From: Diogma glabrata
Lineage: Eukaryota > Arthropoda > Insecta > Diptera > Cylindrotomidae
Assembly (NCBI GenBank): GCA_963693315.1
Contig: OY856186.1
Span: 372,708,850 to 372,772,849, forward strand
Reading direction: 5' to 3'
Length of the DNA stretch: 64,000 nucleotides
Shown here: positions 46,286 to 57,200 of the stretch, piece after piece
Layout of the letters: each line of letters opens with the position of its first letter
How positions within the stretch are numbered: the stretch's first letter is position 1
The notes under the pieces: generated by a model
What the model was told of the DNA's origin: nothing
What the model saw: the letters and a program-made list of their open reading frames with translations, nothing else
Database searches by the model: none
Position numbers and translations under genes: made by a program

Positions 46286-46945
46286 AACGAACTATAGATT
46301 ACCACAAGCGCATATGGATGAAATAAATAAGCAAGTTGACAAGTTACTTAAACAGGACGTGGTAGAACCATCAGATAGTCCTTACAATTCTCCGTTACTA
46401 ATTGTACCGAAGCAAAACGGAACCGAGGACAAGTGGAGATTGGTGGTAGATTTCAGACAACTGAATAAGAAGATCGTCGATGACAAATTTCCATTAACAA
46501 GATTGGACGATATCCTAGACAATCTTGGAAGGGCGAAATATTTTTCAACCTTAGACTTAACGAGTTCCTTTCATCAGATCGAACTTGAAAAGGAATCAAG
46601 ACCGTTAACGTCATTTTTATCTTACAAAGGACATTATCACTTTAAGAGATTACCATTTGGACTAAAAATATCAACGAACAGTTTCCAAAGAATGCTTACT
46701 ATAGCTCTAGCTGGTCTAGAAACCGAAGCATTTCTCTACCTTGATGACATCATAATATTCGGATGTAGCTTAAAACATAACAATACGAACTTAATCAAAA
46801 CTTTTAATAGATTAAGGGAGTATAATCTTAAACTAAATCCGAAGAAATGCAACTTTTTGAAAATTGAAGTAACATATCTAGGTCATTTAATAACAAATGA
46901 AGGAGTAAGAACAGACCCTAGAAAATACGAAGTGATAAAAAACTA
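46286..46945 (+). pseudogene. Gypsy reverse-transcriptase fragment
   Basis: A piece of a gypsy RT, close to the one at 35,200-35,870 but clearly diverged at the protein level. It starts abruptly within NYRLPQAHMDEI and holds WRLVVDFRQLNKK, FSTLDLTSSFHQI, LPFGLKIS and YLDD in place of the usual YVDD (about 46,738). It ends abruptly after YEVIKNY; the codons after that come from other DNA. No protease, RNase H, integrase or LTR adjoins it. It is a truncated relic of a sister element whose frame has nevertheless stayed open for over 210 codons. Confidence 0.93.
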
Positions 46946-47483
46946 CACTGAAAAAAAAGTTGTGCGTTAAATCAATAAATGGCTTACATTAGGCAATTTT
47001 TCATAATGGTAACGAAAAATACATTTCGGTGATTTACCAAATAAATGAATTATTTTCTTATTTAATGAACCATTCATTGATGTCGTGAAACTACATTCAT
47101 TGCCTGAAACCTATACTGAATATGCATACACATTACACACCATGTCAGTATTAATATAATGAACTTTTTTTGTTTGTTGATGTACTTTGTACATAATATG
47201 ATTTATTTTACATATAAGTAGTACAGGAATTCTTCTAATCTACAATAATTTATGTTCCACAATTTGAGAAATAAATTCATGTATTGATTGTATTTCCTAA
47301 TACTTTTTATGTTTTACATTAAGTAAAAAATTCCGTTAATAAATGAAAAAAAAACTTTTATTAACAAGTGCATATTTTGTAGATTTTTTACAATGTTTTC
47401 AAGCTTTCAAGCTAAAAAAAACATTAAGGAAATTAACCATAATATATCGTTTTCAGTTTTTGTCAAAACCAATTTTGTTATAT
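46946..47483. other. AT-rich stretch, nothing recognised
   Basis: No ORF or family match. Confidence 0.5.
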
Positions 47484-47576
47484 TCAATTTGACTGAAATA
47501 ACTGAATAAACTGAAAAAAAAGCAACAACTGCATACAATTTTTCAGATAATTCAGTTACTTTAGTCAAATCGAACG
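47484..47576. repeat. Palindromic MITE, copy 1
   Basis: About 90 bases with TTTGACTGAAATAACTGAA at one end and TTCAGTTACTTTAGTCAAA at the other, and a loop with AGCAACAACTGCATAC. Two further copies lie at 48,255-48,344 and 54,097-54,183. Confidence 0.75.
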
Positions 47577-48027
47577 CTCACAGTTCACACCAATTGTAAC
47601 CCTTCAAACATTTAATTTTGTTTAGGCTAATGAAAAGTATAAATCAATTTATGTAGGAGTCATTTTGTGATAAAAGTTTACGTTCTGTAAATAAAAATAA
47701 CATTGACGGTGCGTAAGCAATCTTGTACTCAACTGAAAATCTTTTGTTTTATTTACAATGTGCTCAACTTAATTTTATTAGTGAATAGTGATTTGAAGTG
47801 AGAACATCGTAAACTTGAAAATTTTTAAAACTTGTTTAAATAATTATTTGGTGTTTTAATTTGTGTAATAAAATAATTGTGTAGTTATGATTGTGTAAAA
47901 TAGTTGTGTTTAAAAGGTTTTTAATTGTATGTATATTTTTAATTTTTGAAAAGTTTGGTTTTGCCAATATTTAAACAAAATATTTGTTTATTGTTGTTTT
48001 AAAAATATCATGCCATTGAAAATAATA
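47577..48027. other. AT-rich stretch, nothing recognised
   Basis: No ORF or clear repeat. Confidence 0.4.
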
Positions 48028-48590
48028 GCTAAAGTGCAGTTGGAATTGGGATATTATCTTATGGAAAGTGAAGATATATATTTCAGGTGTGGTTTTTTGT
48101 AAAAAGTGAACTTATATTTGCAAATAAAGCAACATGCAGCTTAATAAAACAAAAAACAAACCACCTGCAAATTGCATTTGTATGCAGTCAATTTTCTTTT
48201 ACACGATTTGAGCTTAGCGTGCTTAGCAAACTTAGCGTGCTTAGCAAACTAGGGGTTCGATTTGACTGAAGCAACTAAAACATCTGAAAAATTTTTATGC
48301 AATTGTTGTTTTTTCAGTTTATTTCAGCTCAGTCAAACGCTAAGTTCAAAATTTGCTGCATACAAATTCAATTTGCGGGTTATGTTCACAATTATATTAT
48401 TAGTGGATAGTGCAGTTTGCGTGGTTTATGTTTGTTTTATTAAACCGCATGTTGCTTTATTAAAGCAAAGTTAAAGTTCAAATAAAAGTTCAGCAATTAC
48501 AGAAAAACCACACCTTAATTAAATAACTGCACACTCATATTTTTTTGGTTCAAAGATAATATCACCATGCTAACTGCACTTTAGCCATTT
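48028..48590. repeat. Larger inverted repeat around MITE copy 2
   Basis: The left arm (AGCTAAAGTGCAGTTGG, GATATTATCTT, GGTGTGGTTTTT, AAAGCAACATGC, TTAATAAAACAAA) recurs inverted on the right (AAGATAATATCACC, AACTGCACTTTAGCC and so on) with gaps, over roughly 200-250 bases per arm. The centre is the palindromic MITE at 48,255-48,344. It resembles a foldback element; its right arm overlaps the start of the 2.17-kb duplication. Confidence 0.65.
48255..48344. repeat. Palindromic MITE, copy 2
   Basis: GATTTGACTGAAGCAACT and its counterpart AGCTCAGTCAAACG bound a loop with ATGCAATTGTTGTTTTTTCAG. It sits at the centre of the larger inverted repeat. Confidence 0.75.
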
Positions 48591-49109
48591 TTGTAGTTTT
48601 TTATGGGAATTTAATTAATTTTTTATTATTTATTAAAATCAGTTATCAGCTATTAGAATAATTTGAAACAATTATTATAAATAAAACATTTTTACATTTG
48701 CATATTTGTTAAATTAGATTGCTTATTATATTAATGATTGATATATTTGTTTATATTTTTTTATGAAAATGTTTGTTTCAGAATTTCTTACAGTATACTT
48801 ATTTCGTTCAGTTAAATCTAAGTTGTTTTACTTGTGCTATAATTGAATGTTTATAGCTCGTCTATTTAAAAGCTTGCTATTTTTGAATAAAAATTACATT
48901 TTAAACAATTACATCACATGCACACCTCAATAAAAATTTAAAAAACAGGTTTATTACAACTGTTTTGTAAATATCATCTTTTGTAAAGAAAAATTATTTA
49001 GTAATTATAATAAAATAAACAAACAAGTATTATGCGGCTTGTAGATTAAATTTTTTTAATTAACTTTCTATTTATATTTAAGCTGTGCTTTTCGGGTCGA
49101 TTATTAAAC

Positions 49110-49448
49110 ATGATTTGTTTCATATGTAAAAAAGATTTTAATTCGATCAAAATTCTAATACACCATTTTAAAAAAGCTCATGATTTGAAAACAAATAGTA
49201 CATTTAGATGTGTGGAGAAATATTGCTATCAAGTTTTTCAAAACTTAGCTAGTTTCAAAAGGCATTGTGTTCGAAAGCATGTACAGCAAAATAAGCCAAC
49301 AATTCAAGCTAATGTACCTGTCGCTTCGTCTCAAACAACTGAAGTTAGCATTAGAAACAACTTTTCAGAAAATTTATTTTTAACATCAGAAACTCCAAAA
49401 AGTCAACTTGAATACAATTTAGAAGCTGATCTAGATACTTTTTTTTAA
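49110..49448 (+). CDS. Two-finger C2H2 protein, copy 1 (shortened by a T-run indel)
   Basis: 112 codons from an ATG that starts directly with the first finger. Finger 1 is C-x2-C-x12-H-x4-H (CFIC ... HFKKAH); finger 2 is C-x4-C-x12-H-x4-H (CVEKYC ... RHCVRKH). A Ser/Thr/Asn-rich tail follows. Such paired fingers open multicopy animal proteins of unknown function, often linked to mobile DNA, and SAMD3-like exons follow 500 bases downstream, so it may be exon 1 of that gene. The frame ends early because the T run at 49,440 has 8 bases; the duplicate has 9 and reads 16 codons further. Confidence 0.7.
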   Translation: MICFICKKDFNSIKILIHHFKKAHDLKTNSTFRCVEKYCYQVFQNLASFKRHCVRKHVQQNKPTIQANVPVASSQTTEVSIRNNFSENLFLTSETPKSQLEYNLEADLDTFF

Positions 49449-49881
49449 ATCAACTCAATTATTTAATCACCTTAAGAATACAAATCACCACATAAATATG
49501 AATAATGTTAAAATAATTTCGAAAGAACCAAATTACCGAAAAAGAAGTATTTTAGAAATGATCCAAATTAAAAAATGTAGAAATTTAAATAAACAAGACG
49601 ACACAATGTATTTAGAATCATCGTATGACAACATTATTTTAGAAAATTACTTTCAATTTATCATCATTTCTATTTTCATTTTTCAATTTTTCATCAAATC
49701 ACCTTGAAAAATGTGTCATTTTATTATCTTTGTTTTTCATTTCGATTTATTTTTTTGTTTAGTAAAACCCTTGAAAATGAATAAGAAATTTATTCGAAAC
49801 GTTGGGTAAATAAAATAAAATAAACAATAATTGGCTATAAACAATAAAATTTTTTTTAATTCAATTAAGCCAAATAAAAAC

Positions 49882-49883
<2 letters not shown>

Positions 49884-49971
<88 letters not shown>
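49884..49971. repeat. (TA)n microsatellite, copy 1
   Basis: About 44 uninterrupted TA units. They give open frames of alternating Tyr and Ile on both strands, which are not genes. Confidence 0.97.
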
Positions 49972-49974
<3 letters not shown>

Positions 49975-50008
49975 ATTATTAACACTGAAATTGCATGGCA
50001 ATCACAGG

Positions 50009-50553
50009 AATGGATCAAATCTTTGAAATTTGATAATTTGACAGCTGTACAGTTCGACAGCTATTGGATGGCATGTTCAAATTACAGGTTAAACGACATT
50101 CAAAATGCATCTTCAACATCAGTAATTCTTGAAAAATGGCCAAACTATAAAAAACCGCTTGGACATAGATTGGTAATTTTATTACGTTTATGGTGACCTT
50201 ACATTACTTTAAAAATTATTATTTCGTAAAACATTTAAATAAATATGGACTTCCAGACATTTTTTGATACCACATATTCTATGTTGGACAATTTTGAAGA
50301 AATTTCCGAAAATATATTAGAATTTTTGTATGTCGATCATCATATTAAGGAAAAAACTATAAGACAACTGATGGAATCTCTTAAGAGCTCAGAGGACATC
50401 AATGAAGGTACTTATGCGTTTTTTTTTAACTTCTCTAAAAATTATAAAATTAAAATATTTTTTGCTTGTTTTTATCAGAAATTACAAAATAAAACAACAA
50501 TGTCTAATAATGTACTAATTTATTATTAACTTTTAATTTCAGATAGTAAGAAT
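50009..50553 (+). pseudogene. SAMD3-like exons, copy 1, cut by a hAT end
   Basis: After the acceptor ATCACAG (50,002-50,008) an exon reads EWIKSLKFDNLTAVQFDSYW and STSVILEKWPNYKKPLGHRL, ending at a GTAATT donor at about 50,174. This is the EKWPxYK block of the SAMD3-like family. A second exon (about 50,252-50,407, acceptor CTTCCAG) reads FFDTTYSMLDNFEEISENIL and IKEKTIRQLMESLKSSEDIN, with donor GTACTT; a third begins after TTAATTTCAG at 50,542 and after four codons meets the hAT terminus at 50,554. Splice sites keep phase, so the gene was intact before truncation. Confidence 0.6.
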
Positions 50554-50616
50554 CAGGGGCGGACTGGCCCGCCGGCCCTCCGGCCGTCGGGCCGGTGCGC
50601 CCTCGGCGGGTCATCG
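50554..50616. mobile_element. hAT-type terminal sequence, copy 1
   Basis: CAGGGGCGGACTGGCCC starts a GC-rich block (GCCGGCCCTCCGGCCG, GGGCCGGTGCGCCC) very unlike its surroundings. CAGGGGCGGA is a common hAT terminus. No matching inverted end was found in the window, so only one end survives. Confidence 0.55.
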
Positions 50617-51275
50617 ATTTTTTTTTGTTGCAAAGTTTTGCTTTTAAATAAAAGTTCAGCAATTACAGAAAAACCACACCTTAATTAAATAACTGCACAC
50701 TCATATTTTTTTGGTTCAAAGATAATATCACCATGCTAACTGCACTTTAGCCATTTTTGTAGTTTTTTATGGGAATTTAATTAATTTTTTATTATTTATT
50801 AAAATCAGTTATCAGCTATTAGAATAATTTGAAACAATTATTATAAATAAAACATTTTTACATTTGCATATTTGTTAAATTAGATTGCTTATTATATTAA
50901 TGATTGATATATTTGTTTATATTTTTTTATGAAAATGTTTGTTTCAGAATTTCTTACAGTATACTTATTTCGTTCAGTTAAATCTAAGTTGTTTTACTTG
51001 TGCTATAATTGAATGTTTATAGCTCGTCTATTTAAAAGCTTGCTATTTTTGAATAAAAATTACATTTTAAACAATTACATCACATGCACACCTCAATAAA
51101 AATTTAAAAAACAGGTTTATTACAACTGTTTTGTAAATATCATCTTTTGTAAAGAAAAATTATTTAGTAATTATAATAAAATAAACAAACAAGTATTATG
51201 CGGCTTGTAGATTAAATTTTTTTAATTAACTTTCTATTTATATTTAAGCTGTGCTTTTCGGGTCGATTATTAAAC

Positions 51276-51662
51276 ATGATTTGTTTCATATGTAAAAAAG
51301 ATTTTAATTCGATCAAAATTCTAATACACCATTTTAAAAAAGCTCATGATTTGAAAACAAATAGTACATTTAGATGTGTGGAGAAATATTGCTATCAAGT
51401 TTTTCAAAACTTAGCTAGTTTCAAAAGGCATTGTGTTCGAAAGCATGTACAGCAAAATAAGCCAACAATTCAAGCTAATGTACCTGTCGCTTCGTCTCAA
51501 ACAACTGAAGTTAGCATTAGAAACAACTTTTCAGAAAATTTATTTTTAACATCAGAAACTCCAAAAAGTCAACTTGAATACAATTTAGAAGCTGATCTAG
51601 ATACTTTTTTTTTAAATCAACTCAATTATTTAATCACCTTAAGAATACAAATCACCACATAA
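51276..51662 (+). CDS. Two-finger C2H2 protein, copy 2
   Basis: 128 codons, identical to the copy at 49,110 through both fingers and the polar tail, then extended by LNQLNYLITLRIQITT because the T run at about 51,607 has 9 bases. Whether this longer or the shorter form is ancestral cannot be decided here. Function unknown; a DNA- or RNA-binding role is suggested only by the fingers. Confidence 0.7.
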   Translation: MICFICKKDFNSIKILIHHFKKAHDLKTNSTFRCVEKYCYQVFQNLASFKRHCVRKHVQQNKPTIQANVPVASSQTTEVSIRNNFSENLFLTSETPKSQLEYNLEADLDTFFLNQLNYLITLRIQITT

Positions 51663-52048
51663 ATATGAATAATGTTAAAATAATTTCGAAAGAACCAAAT
51701 TACCGAAAAAGAAGTATTTTAGAAATGATCCAAATTAAAAAATGTAGAAATTTAAATAAACAAGACGACACAATGTATTTAGAATCATCGTATGACAACA
51801 TTATTTTAGAAAATTAATTTCAATTTATCATCATTTCTATTTTCATTTTTCAATTTTTCATCAAATCACCTTGAAAAATGTGTCATTTTATTATCTTTGT
51901 TTTTCATTTCGATTTATTTTTTTGTTTAGTAAAACCCTTGAAAATGAATAAGAAATTTATTCGAAACGTTGGGTAAATAAAATAAAATAAACAATAATTG
52001 GCTATAAACAATAAAATTTTTTTTAATTCAATTAAGCCAAATAAAAAC

Positions 52049-52050
<2 letters not shown>

Positions 52051-52139
<89 letters not shown>
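52051..52139. repeat. (TA)n microsatellite, copy 2
   Basis: Same array as at 49,884, with the same apparent length. Confidence 0.97.
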
Positions 52140-52141
<2 letters not shown>

Positions 52142-52175
52142 ATTATTAACACTGAAATTGCATGGCAATCACAGG

Positions 52176-52720
52176 AATGGATCAAATCTTTGAAATTTGA
52201 TAATTTGACAGCTGTACAGTTCGACAGCTATTGGATGGCATGTTTAAATTACAGGTTAAACGACATTCAAAATGCATCTTCAACATCAGTAATTCTTGAA
52301 AAATGGCCAAACTATAAAAAACCGCTTGGACATAGATTGGTAATTTTATTACGTTTATGGTGACCTTACATTACTTTAAAAATTATTATTTCGTAAAACA
52401 TTTAAATAAATATGGACTTCCAGACATTTTTTGATACCACATATTCTATGTTGGACAATTTTGAAGAAATTTCCGAAAATATATTAGAATTTTTGTATGT
52501 CGATCATCATATTAAGGAAAAAACTATAAGACAACTGATGGAATCTCTTAAGAGCTCAGAGGACATCAATGAAGGTACTTATGCGTTTTTTTTTAACTTC
52601 TCTAAAAATTATAAAATTAAAATATTTTTTGCTTGTTTTTATCAGAAATTACAAAATAAAACAACAATGTCTAATAATGTACTAATTTATTATTAACTTT
52701 TAATTTCAGATAGTAAGAAT
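52176..52720 (+). pseudogene. SAMD3-like exons, copy 2, cut by a hAT end
   Basis: Duplicate of 50,009-50,553 with one codon change seen (MACSNYRL becomes MACLNYRL). Splice signals are the same. Confidence 0.6.
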
Positions 52721-52783
52721 CAGGGGCGGACTGGCCCGCCGGCCCTCCGGCCGTCGGGCCGGTGCGCCCTCGGCGGGTCATCG
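52721..52783. mobile_element. hAT-type terminal sequence, copy 2
   Basis: Same CAGGGGCGGACTGGCCC block as at 50,554, carried by the duplication. Confidence 0.55.
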
Positions 52784-52811
52784 ATTTTTTTTTGTTGCAA
52801 AGTTTTGCTTT

Positions 52812-53582
52812 TAAAAAAAAAACATAATTCCGCAGAGACCACATTCTACTCTACAATTTTCCCCTGCCTCCAACGCTCCAACTACAGATTCACCCCCTCT
52901 TCCACCCCCCCAGTCAGGAAACTTGGGAGGGGGGGGTCGGATATCACATGTCCCTCACCCAGCTTTTGTTACAATTTTCATTTGTTTCACTAATGATTTC
53001 TTCACGTATGTAAAAGTCTATATTAAAATGATATTGTATAAAATACTTTTCCCCTTATTTCGTTTTGTAGAAATTAAACATAAAATAAAAATCATGGTTC
53101 GTCATAAAGCGCATTTGTATTACACAATAGTTAATATATTATTGAGTAAATCATGAGTCAATCATCAATAACAAAAAAGTAATTTTACTGACAATTCAAC
53201 TCAAAAAATAAAGTTTCAATAATGTCCAATCAAAACGCTTCATTTACTATTTTTTAGCAAATCAAAACGATTTGTTTCGATTATTTTTTTCTGTTAGGAA
53301 GGAACAGCGAATATTTTCGAATATTTTCCGCCTACTTAATATATTAATTTAAAACAAATATGCACATACAAAATTATGTGAAAATGCAATTTGCAAATAG
53401 TAAAAATGTCCGTTTTCATTCATAAATGATTGCATGTTTATGTTTATTTATCAAAAATAAATTACAAATTTATAACATTTATGCGCCTACTAAGAAGAAA
53501 TAATATTTAATTTTGTTTGACAACAAAGGATTATGTTGTTTGAAATAATGTTACTATTTCTGTTCGTTAAATTGTCTGCTAA
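52812..53582. other. Non-coding stretch with a C-run/G-run hairpin and a dispersed repeat
   Basis: CCACCCCCCCAGTCAGG and GGGAGGGGGGGTCGG (52,903-52,940) can pair. At 53,005-53,155 lies a copy of a dispersed repeat (ATTGTATAAAATACTTTTCCCC, TTATTTCGTTTTGTAGAAATT, CATAAAGCGCATTTGTATTAC) found again at 58,787, 59,898 and 60,070. Confidence 0.6.
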
Positions 53583-53747
53583 ATACCACTCGTCATCAAA
53601 TTATTAGTCGATTATTTTTCAACATTACCACTCATGCCATTTGAGGTCAAAAATTTCCCTCGTGCGCTACGCGCACTCGGGACCTCAAATGACATTCGTA
53701 ATAATGATTATGAAAAATAATCGACTATTATTTGACGACTCGTGATA
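53583..53747. repeat. Palindromic MITE-like element, about 165 bp
   Basis: ATTAGTCGATTATTTTTCA on the left pairs with TGAAAAATAATCGACTAT on the right, and CATTTGAGGTC with GACCTCAAATG; the centre is CGTGCGCTACGCGCACTCG. Imperfect only by small gaps. Confidence 0.85.
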
Positions 53748-54096
53748 TTATATATGATTATTTTATATTTTTTTGTTACTTCACTTCAGAGATGAGAAAG
53801 AAACGTTCTTCGAACGAATATTTAAGAATGTTTTGAAAATCCAATCGCATTTATTCCTTTTTTTTATTAAGGAAAGAATACGAATATATAAAGAATAGAA
53901 ATAAGAGAAATGTTTTCATTCGAATGTTTTATATTCTCCAGCACTCGTGTTTTAAAATATCTGTCGTTTTTATTTTATTTCTTTTATTCTTCCTATTCGC
54001 TTTATAATCATAACATTTTCTTAGTTTTTTTTACTATTTGCCTTGTTGATTAAAAACGAAAAACTGCGATTTGAGGACGATATCAATCGATATTCG
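53748..54096. other. AT-rich stretch
   Basis: Nothing recognised beyond words shared with 58,600-58,760 (AACGTTCTTCG, GAATATAAAAAC-like). Confidence 0.4.
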
Positions 54097-54183
54097 TGTT
54101 CGTTTTGAGTGAAGCAACTGAAACAAATGAAAAATTATATGCAATTGTTGTTGTTTTTTCAGTTACTTCAGTCAAATCGCACG
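54097..54183. repeat. Palindromic MITE, copy 3
   Basis: GTTTTGAGTGAAGCAACTGAA ... TTCAGTTACTTCAGTCAAA with loop ATATGCAATTGTTGTTG. It is closest to copy 2 (48,255). Confidence 0.75.
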
Positions 54184-54214
54184 CACCAATATTATTTAGT
54201 TTATGTATGATAAT

Positions 54215-57200
54215 TGATGGGCTATTATTTTGAAAACGTACATTTTTTTGTTGATTTTTAAATTTTTGATTTTTAAAAAATCTGAAATTTTGATATATTG
54301 TTGGCATTGACAAAAGGAAAAAAGCAATTTCTGCTTTTATTTTTTGTGTACTCTGAATCGGAGTTATGCGCGGTTGAATTTTTGAGGCTTTTTCACGTAG
54401 TTTTGGTAATGGTGTCAATGTTTTGTTAATAGATCCCATAAATTTCATGTGATTTACGTATATTTTTGCACATACGGAGAAAAATTATTGAATAATCGAA
54501 ATATGTAAGTTGGAAATTAATAATTTTTCTATTTTCCGCTAGGCAGCGCGTTAAACCTTGCTTTACTTCAAAGGTCATATCTCAAAAAGTCACTTTTTTT
54601 TTTTATTGTTTTTCACAAATTTTAAAGTAAACATATGCAGCTATAAAATTGAGAAATAAAAAGTCAGCAATTCAATATGGATTTTTTCTTACGATTTTTT
54701 AAAGTGTGGTATATGAAAAATTCACATGTGTTTTTTTATTAAGTTAATAATCCTGTACTAAATGTGGATCTAATAAATTAAACATTTCATATTTTAACAC
54801 CTGCAATAAATTTGAACCATTTTCTGTGTATTTCTGATTGAGAAACAGGTTTTTATTCAGAATAAGAATAGGAGATCCCAATGATCGAAGATTTTGTTAT
54901 AATATCAACATCACCAACACTAACATTAGAAAAAAACATTAAAAAAACATTTTTTCTATAAACATTATAATTTAATCAATATTATACATAAATACATTAA
55001 AAAATTAATTTATATAATTCTTTTTGCCTTTAAATTGAAATATTTATGATTATCAGAAAAAGAAAACATTTTGGCAACTATTTTATCGGGTGTAGTGTTA
55101 TCCGGTAAAAAAACAGTGGAATCCTTGAGTTCCACTTATAGTTTTAATGTCCGAAAACCGCATTGAAAGAAATTGCTCCTGTAGTTCGATATCTCCTGAA
55201 GACACATATGAAAACTTCATAACGTGGTTGGTTTTTTTCGATCAAATTTCCGCCCATTCAAATAATTCCCTTGCTGTTGATATTTTTTCTCCTCTAAGCT
55301 AAGCTCTCCGGGCTTCTCTTTTAAGTGTTCCTCCAATCCCATCGGATGGGTCCTTTCCGTGGGCAGTTGCAAAGAAATGCCATTCTGCAGGTATTTTAAA
55401 ATCATCAATATTTGGAGAGATTTATGAAATTCTTCTTATTTTTATATTGAGCTGCTGAACCATCAGTAAAATATGAAATTTTTTTGATACTTTTGATGGA
55501 TATATTTCTTGCTGTTTTTCAATGAATTCAATACACCTTTTCTGGTACTTATGAACTGCAACTGTGTTATGCATTAAATGATCAGATATAATGACAAAAG
55601 ATAAGACCTCTAGTTAATTTATATTATTACATGATTTGTAGTAAACTACGATTGGGTGGATTGTGGCTTGAACTTTATTGAAATGTGCAGCTTGTATCTC
55701 ATTTTGCGTTATCATTGAGTATTCTCGATACGTTGATTTGACCAAAATTTACGTGGTAGAGTTGTAAACAAAAACACTTGTTTTGATTTAGAGCTGGCAT
55801 CTTTAAATTCCTTTTTAAGGTTCATTAGCCATGATGTATATTCACATTCCTCCTTTGGTGATAACACTTTAACTGGATCTACTTGAAATATTCTTTGACT
55901 TATTGCCGATGTGACACTTGCAATTTTTTTATATCTTCCTGTTGTAATATGTTTTTGATAGGAGATACGGCTAACCTTCCAAGAACATTGTTAATATATT
56001 CTAAAGTGTCATTAAGTAGTTCAAGAACTGGTGGAGATATAGTATCAACCGAAACTGGTGATGGATCTAAAGATTCTGGAGGTATTTTAATATTTTCGTT
56101 CGTTGGAACATTTTCAACATCCTGATTTATAGAAATAATTTCAGTATCGATAGTTTCCGAACATGAAAGCTGCTGTATAGAAAATATTAGTTGCATATGA
56201 ATTTTTATTCATTTTAATAAAATAATTAAATTTACCTTATTTTTATAGATATAAGTGCGACATGATATGTTTTCGTATTGACAAAAGAAACAATTCATGT
56301 AAAAGCATTTATTTTACGTACAAAATATATATTACATGTGTTATAGCAAAGAGGTTTTTATTTTACAACTACAAGAAGGCAACTTGACAGTTAATATAAA
56401 TTTAGTACATAGGAATAACTATGAGGTGGCAGCACTGATACAGTGTTTTTACTACAACACGACATGTTTCACATATAAACTGGTCATCACGCAAAGTAAA
56501 ATTTAGGTTCGCAGATTTTTGAATAACAGCTGGTGTGACCACTTTCTCATTTTTTGATGTCCGCTTATGATTTTTGAGACCGTACAAGTTACTGCACAAT
56601 TTGAAAGGCATTTCTATTATTATCTTTTCTAAACGTTATGTCTTCTAAATATTTTTGAATATAATTGATATAAGGCAATCACATCAATATATATACCTTT
56701 TAAATAGTTTTGACATAGGTAGAATCAGGTAAAATTAGGTAGGTACAATTTAATATATTTTGATTGGATGCAAGTATAATTTGTTCCAAAAACCGTTTGT
56801 GGGCGTCATTAGAAATTTTAAATGTTAAAATTATGAGTCTAATGAGATTTTAATTAGTAAAAAAGGGCTGAATAGACATTTTTTAAAATGAATAAACATT
56901 TTATACACTCTTTTAATAATTTAAATTCCTTTATTTTACCACTTAACTTAAATTAATTTTTAATAAGTTTTTAACCTTTTAACCGCACAGAAAATAGTTC
57001 AAATGTATTGCAGGTGTTGAAATATGAAATGTGTAATTTATTAGATCCACATTTAGTACAGGATTATTAACTTAATAAAAAAACACATGTGAAATTTTCA
57101 TATACCAAACTTTAAAAAATCGTAAGAAAAAATCCATATTAAATTGCTGACTTTTTATTTCTCAATTTTATAGCTGCATATGTTTACTTTAAAATTTGTA

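Larger units (their letters stand above)
48480..50645. repeat. 2.17-kb direct duplication, copy 1
   Basis: The block starting AAATAAAAGTTCAGCAATTAC is repeated head-to-tail at 50,646 with an offset of 2,166-2,167. Only about three differences were seen: a T8/T9 run near 49,440/51,607, one C/A change near 49,650/51,817, and one C/T change near 50,075/52,243. Confidence 0.96.
50646..52811. repeat. 2.17-kb direct duplication, copy 2
   Basis: Head-to-tail copy of 48,480-50,645. The junction lies in GCTTTTAAATAAAAG, where the end of copy 1 and the start of copy 2 share a few A/T bases; copy 2 ends GCTTTTAAAAAAAAAAC. Confidence 0.96.

Noticed and set aside
49737..50196. ORFs of alternating Tyr/Ile on both strands
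   Set aside because: Caused by the (TA)n microsatellite; the same holds for the duplicate at 51,904-52,363.
50554..52783. A complete hAT element between the two CAGGGGCGGA blocks
   Set aside because: The two blocks are in the same orientation and are copies made by the tandem duplication, not inverted termini.
55217..55408. 63-codon minus ORF as a separate gene
   Set aside because: It is a shifted frame of the decayed transposase-like gene; the neighbouring frame gives EWHFFATAHGK.
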